This document shows positions 60,820 through 64,000 of a stretch of DNA of 64,000 bases, piece after piece. Each line of letters opens with the position of its first letter. The first letter of the stretch is position 1. The notes under the pieces were generated by a model that had not been told where the DNA came from, did no database searches, and worked only from the letters and a program-made list of their open reading frames with translations. The DNA comes from Eubacterium sp. (lineage in GTDB: Bacteria > Bacillota > Clostridia > Lachnospirales > Lachnospiraceae): assembly GCA_017459945.1 (NCBI GenBank), contig JAFUBZ010000021.1:1-64000 (forward strand), in the 5' to 3' direction. A program made the position numbers and the translations under genes.

Positions 60820-61227
60820 CTATTCAAGGATTTGTTCTGCAAGGCAAAGAAACGTATCCACATCTTTTGGTTTCAGTTTTTCCAATGTGTCACCACACCA
60901 CCGGATACATTCTTTATAGCAGGTGGCGATCCGCTTTTCCCCTTCCTTTGTCAGACATACAGAAACCTGGCGCTTATCTGAAGAGTTCCGTTCCCTTGAC
61001 ACCAACCCCTTTTTTTCCAGACTGTTCAGGATATTGGCAGTACGGCCGGAGGATAACTTCAAAAGCTGAGAAATCTCTCCGGAAAGAAGCGGCCTGTTCA
61101 GCTCATACAGCCAATAAAGTGCCGCATCTTCACCATGTGTGATCACCCTTCCGTCAGCCTGTTCCAGCATACGGTTGTATTTCAGATTCAGTTCAAAAAA
61201 AAGCTTTGCAGCTGATTCGTTTGTCAT
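60820..61227 (-). CDS. MarR-family regulator
   Basis: About 135 residues with a MarR winged helix (ISQLLKLSSGRTANILNSLEKKGLVSRERNSSDKRQVSVCLT: recognition helix, wing with D-R). ATG at 61227 follows TAGGAG. It is divergent from the dtxR gene. Its promoter TTGACA (61314-61319), 17 bases, TAAACT (61291-61296) overlaps an imperfect GTTAG-N6 dyad. Confidence 0.88.
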   Translation of the reverse strand: MTNESAAKLFFELNLKYNRMLEQADGRVITHGEDAALYWLYELNRPLLSGEISQLLKLSSGRTANILNSLEKKGLVSRERNSSDKRQVSVCLTKEGEKRIATCYKECIRWCGDTLEKLKPKDVDTFLCLAEQILE

Positions 61228-61340
61228 GCAAAAAACTCCTAAACACAATTGCATATAACTTACTTAAAGATGCCTTGTGTAACATTAGTTAGTTTAAACG
61301 AATTTTCTTGTTTTGTCAAATTCCTTCGCATTCCCTTTAT

Positions 61341-61369
61341 TTGACAAACACATGCTTTTCCCGTATATT
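61341..61369 (+). promoter_or_regulatory. Promoter of the dtxR gene
   Basis: TTGACA (61341-61346), 17-base spacer, TATATT (61364-61369). No clear GTTAG-N6-CTAAC dyad overlaps it. Confidence 0.7.
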
Positions 61370-61445
61370 ATCTTTTATCAGAAGATTGTTGACCGCAGAA
61401 TATTGTTTTGAAATCATGGTATTTTATCAGGAGTGTAATATTGAT

Positions 61446-61823
61446 ATGTCGACTCATATTCATACAAGTCAGTCACAGGATGACTATCTCGAAGCCATTC
61501 TAAAGATTACAAATGAAAACGGATTTTGCCGGTCGATCGATCTCGCAAATCATCTGGGATACGCCACATCAAGCGTTAGTATCGCAGTCGGAAAACTGAT
61601 AAAAGCAGCCCTGATCCGGCGCGGACACGCAGGAGAGCTGCTTTTAACTGAGGCAGGTCAGCATATTGCTGAGTCTGTATATGAGAAACATGAGTTTTTT
61701 TCAAACTGGCTTACAGCGATCGGTGTATCCAAAGAAATCGCCGAAGCAGATGCGTGCCGCATTGAGCATGCGATCAGTGATACCAGTTTTGAAAAACTGA
61801 AAGTTCATATTTGTCAGTTCTGA
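61446..61823 (+). CDS. DtxR-family metal-dependent repressor
   Basis: A 125-residue protein: helix-turn-helix (residues 9-65, QDDYLEAILKI... SIDLANHLGYATSSVSIAVGKL) and a dimerisation/metal domain with ADACRIEHAISD, which matches the DtxR metal site (Cys, Glu, His) more closely than MntR, suggesting Fe2+. It lacks the SH3-like third domain. Best candidate in the window to bind the GTTAG-N6-CTAAC dyads. ATG at 61446 follows AGGAG at a long 12-base distance. Confidence 0.85.
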   Translation: MSTHIHTSQSQDDYLEAILKITNENGFCRSIDLANHLGYATSSVSIAVGKLIKAALIRRGHAGELLLTEAGQHIAESVYEKHEFFSNWLTAIGVSKEIAEADACRIEHAISDTSFEKLKVHICQF

Positions 61824-62399
61824 CTATTTTCGAATCCGAAGCAGCAGGCTTCGGATTTTTCTTCCCTGGAACAAAGCCAGAAGGATCTTTATCGCATCTC
61901 CCGGCAAAAACGGGATCACGCCGGCAAACAAAGCCGCGCGCATGCCAATGCCTGATTGCATTGACAGCCAAATGGTCCCAACCGCATAGACTGCTGCTGT
62001 TCCAATGATCATTCCGGTCAGATCGATCCATTTCTTTCCATTCGATCTTGTGATAAAAACACCTGCGATCCAGATCATCAGTAAAAACCCGATGAGATAG
62101 CCGCCTGTCGGTCCTGCAAGCTTTGCGGGGCCGCCGGTAAATCCGGAAAAAACCGGAAGGCCGACCAGACCGAGCAGCAGGTAGATCACATAACTGACCA
62201 ATGCAAACTTCGTTCCGATCAGATAGATTGAAAAATACAAAACCAGATTGGTCAGAGAAATGGGAACCGGGCCGATCGGGATCGCCATTGGTGCCAGCAC
62301 ACAGGTCACTGCGGTTATCAGACCGATCATCGCCATATCTCTGGTCGTAAACTTCTGATTCTGTCTCCCGACTGATGCCGGTTCATTTGTCAGTGTCAT
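61824..62399 (-). CDS. bioY: Biotin transporter substrate-binding S component BioY
   Basis: A 191-residue protein with six helices. GFTGGPAKLAGPTGGYLIGF is the BioY biotin-binding signature. It lies 18 bases after bioB under the same BirA operator. It would work with an ECF energy module encoded elsewhere. Confidence 0.93.
   Translation of the reverse strand: MTLTNEPASVGRQNQKFTTRDMAMIGLITAVTCVLAPMAIPIGPVPISLTNLVLYFSIYLIGTKFALVSYVIYLLLGLVGLPVFSGFTGGPAKLAGPTGGYLIGFLLMIWIAGVFITRSNGKKWIDLTGMIIGTAAVYAVGTIWLSMQSGIGMRAALFAGVIPFLPGDAIKILLALFQGRKIRSLLLRIRK
61830..61862 (+). terminator. dtxR terminator lying inside the 3' end of bioY
   Basis: AATCCGAAG (61832-61840) and CTTCGGATT (61849-61857) followed by TTTTC on the plus strand. 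It lies in the last codons of bioY, which converge on dtxR. Confidence 0.8.
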
Positions 62400-62417
62400 T
62401 TTTATCTCCCCTGTTGT

Positions 62418-63368
62418 CTATATTTCAAACCCCATACTTGTAAGCATTTCTTTGTCCTGGGCTGTGTTATTGCCGACAGTCGTAAGCATATCCCCCGTGA
62501 TCGTGGCATTTGCACCTGACTGAAAGATCTTCTTTCCGCCATCCGGAAAATAGCCGCGGCCTGCCGCCATTCTGATGTATGCCGTGGGATTGATGTATCG
62601 GAACATCGCGATCGTACGAAGGATCTCATCCTCAGTCAAATGCGGCAGGTCTTCAAGCGGTGTTCCTGCAACGGGCATCAGCGCATTGATCGGAATCGAT
62701 GTGATCTCCAGTTTGGCAAGCGACAATGCCATATCGACCCGGTCTGCAAATGTCTCTCCCATGCCGATGATCCCGCCGGAGCATACCGTAAGTCCCGCTT
62801 CTTTTGCCAGACGGATTTCTTCTAGTTTATCCTCCCAGGTATGTGTTGTGCAGATCTTGGGGAAATAACGTTTTGATGTCTCAATATTACTATGATACAT
62901 CTCAACTCCAGCATCTTTCAGACGCGCAAATGCTTCTGCACTCAACAGGCCGTGTGATGCACAAAGCCGCATGGATGTATTCTTCCGCAGGATCTGATAG
63001 GTTTGGACCAATTGATCCAGATCATCACCGTCTACTTTTCTTCCGGCCGTAACGATTGAATAGGCATGTACGCCGTCTGCTTCTCTCTTTCTGCAATCTG
63101 CAAGGACTGTCTGCGTATCAAGCATTGGGAATTCCGCACAGGAAGTGTGATGGTGCGCGGACTGTGCACAGAATTTACAGTCCTCCGAACACCGTCCTCC
63201 GCGACCGTTGATAATGGTACAAAGATCGATCTTATTATCACATAATGCCCTTCGGATCAGATCTGCGCCCTCACACAGTTCTTCTAACGGTGCTGTCTCA
63301 AAAACCGTTAAATCATCATTTTCAGTAAGTCGATATCCTTCTATAATACGTTTTGCCAGTTCTCGCAC
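62418..63368 (-). CDS. bioB: Biotin synthase BioB
   Basis: A 316-residue radical SAM enzyme: CSEDCKFCAQS is the cluster motif, followed by the BioB blocks YSIVTAGRKV, YHSNIETSKRYFP and GGIIGMGET. It inserts sulfur into dethiobiotin. GTG at 63368 is the start, with GAGG upstream. The rest of the biotin pathway is not in the window, so dethiobiotin may be made elsewhere or imported. Confidence 0.95.
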   Translation of the reverse strand: MRELAKRIIEGYRLTENDDLTVFETAPLEELCEGADLIRRALCDNKIDLCTIINGRGGRCSEDCKFCAQSAHHHTSCAEFPMLDTQTVLADCRKREADGVHAYSIVTAGRKVDGDDLDQLVQTYQILRKNTSMRLCASHGLLSAEAFARLKDAGVEMYHSNIETSKRYFPKICTTHTWEDKLEEIRLAKEAGLTVCSGGIIGMGETFADRVDMALSLAKLEITSIPINALMPVAGTPLEDLPHLTEDEILRTIAMFRYINPTAYIRMAAGRGYFPDGGKKIFQSGANATITGDMLTTVGNNTAQDKEMLTSMGFEI

Positions 63369-63371
63369 AAA

Positions 63372-63404
63372 TTGTTAACCTCTCTTATCTGTTCTGGTTT
63401 ACAA
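63372..63404. promoter_or_regulatory. BirA operator of bioB-bioY
   Basis: TTGTTAACC (63372-63380), 15 bases, GGTTTACAA (63396-63404): one mismatch between the arms and the known BirA site architecture. It lies directly downstream of the promoter -10, so biotinyl-AMP-bound BirA would block transcription. Confidence 0.85.
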
Positions 63405-63409
63405 TCAGA

Positions 63410-63438
63410 AGAATACTCTCTTTTCATCTGGCTGTCAA
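63410..63438 (-). promoter_or_regulatory. Promoter of bioB-bioY
   Basis: Minus strand TTGACA (63433-63438), 17-base spacer, TATTCT (63410-63415), just upstream of the BirA operator. Confidence 0.75.
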
Positions 63439-63552
63439 GTAAACCATAACTATTCTAATATAGGCATAACAAATACAAATTCCCATAATTGACGAATCGC
63501 ATATCTGTTGATAGAATAATCTGGATTTACGCAGAAAGGCAGCGAAGAAACG

Positions 63553-64000
63553 ATGGCATCTCAGACAGCCGGGAAGGATACCTCTCTCGGACGTACGTTT
63601 TTTTCATATGTGTTCCCAAACATCCTGGGAATGATCGGCATATCCGCATATATCCTGGCGGATACTTTTTTTATTTCTGTCGCAGAAGGTGCGAATGGTC
63701 TGACGGCACTCAATCTGGTCCTGCCGGTTTACAGCATCATCTTTGCGATCGGCAATATGATCGCCGTTGGTTCTGCGACCCGTTTTCGGATTTTCAAAGC
63801 ACAGGAAAACCCTGAAGCAGACCATTATTTCACCAATGCCGTTGTCTTTTGTTTCCTGTTCAGTATTCCGTTTCTACTCATCGGGTTATTGTTTCCGCAG
63901 GGCCTGGTTACACTTCTAGGTGCGGATGAAGTAATCATCCCTCTGGCCGCTCCGTATTCTAGGATCTTCATGCTGTTCACCCCGTTTTTTATGTGGACTT
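63553..64000 (+). CDS. MATE-family efflux transporter, 5' part only
   Basis: The frame from ATG 63553 is open to the window edge (149 codons). GRTFFSYVFPNILGMIGISAY and LADTFFISVAEGANGLTALNLVLP are the first two helices of a MATE drug/sodium antiporter; AIGNMIAVGSATRF follows. The ribosome site is weak. The 3' part lies outside the window. Confidence 0.85.
   Translation, partial: MASQTAGKDTSLGRTFFSYVFPNILGMIGISAYILADTFFISVAEGANGLTALNLVLPVYSIIFAIGNMIAVGSATRFRIFKAQENPEADHYFTNAVVFCFLFSIPFLLIGLLFPQGLVTLLGADEVIIPLAAPYSRIFMLFTPFFMWT

Noticed and set aside
61288-61303. GTTAG-TTTAAA-CGAAT over the marR -10 as an iron-type operator
   Set aside because: One half-site is mismatched and the position relative to the -10 differs from the two good sites; kept only as a weak possibility.
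1-64000. CRISPR arrays, tRNA or rRNA genes, prophage genes
   Set aside because: No regularly spaced direct repeats, no cloverleaf with a TTCGA loop in the intergenic regions, and no phage structural genes were found by reading.

Overview
The window reads as the chromosome of a low-to-mid GC, strictly anaerobic Gram-positive bacterium, most likely a gut or rumen clostridium (Bacillota). Support: near-perfect AAGGAGG-type ribosome binding sites, binding proteins carrying lipobox signals, a BirA operator of the Firmicute type, and oxygen-independent metabolism (fumarate reductase, molybdopterin enzymes, flavodoxin). I cannot name the species. There are 62 protein genes (one cut by the right edge), two of them under 40 codons. 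I see no rRNA, tRNA, CRISPR array, prophage or intact transposon.

The centre (about 29.7-58.4 kb) is a polyphenol island. Genes at 54565-56842 and 49214-49603 resemble the LpdB, LpdC and LpdD parts of prenylated-FMN gallate decarboxylase (gallate to pyrogallol). Genes at 33663-37136 closely resemble the large and small subunits of pyrogallol-phloroglucinol transhydroxylase, a bis-MGD molybdenum enzyme. A second, diverged large/small pair lies just downstream (29707-33319) and has no obvious substrate. Three transport systems accompany them: an SSS symporter followed by two tiny membrane proteins, a TRAP system and an SLC13-like anion permease. A LysR and a MerR/GyrI-like regulator sit inside the island; a second MerR/GyrI-like gene lies at 2183. 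Two dyad families recur in the promoters of these genes, suggesting one regulon.

Molybdenum supply surrounds the island: mobAB fusion (325-1470), moaA, moeA, moaC, a second MoCF-domain protein and mogA (40678-45390), modABC (46175-49096) and a possible oxyanion-sensing HTH regulator (8327-9208). No phloroglucinol reductase or later ring-cleavage gene is present here.

The left third carries an Rbs-type sugar ABC operon (3175-6956), a DUF3793-flavodoxin pair (7206-8195), regulators and flavoproteins, then DegV and TraX. From 27913 down to 13372 fifteen genes lie head to tail on the minus strand: FTR1 permease, P19-type protein, DUF2318, two FtsX permeases, DUF4418, ATPase, FMN-binding lipoprotein (a Fet/P19-type iron uptake set), then fumarate reductase, a transglutaminase-like protein and another FtsX/ATPase pair. 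Its promoter and that of the flavodoxin pair share a GTTAG-N6-CTAAY operator in the same position, directly after the -10, and a DtxR-type repressor is encoded at 61446.

The right end is housekeeping: corA, proA, marR, dtxR, bioB-bioY under a clear BirA operator, and the start of a MATE transporter.
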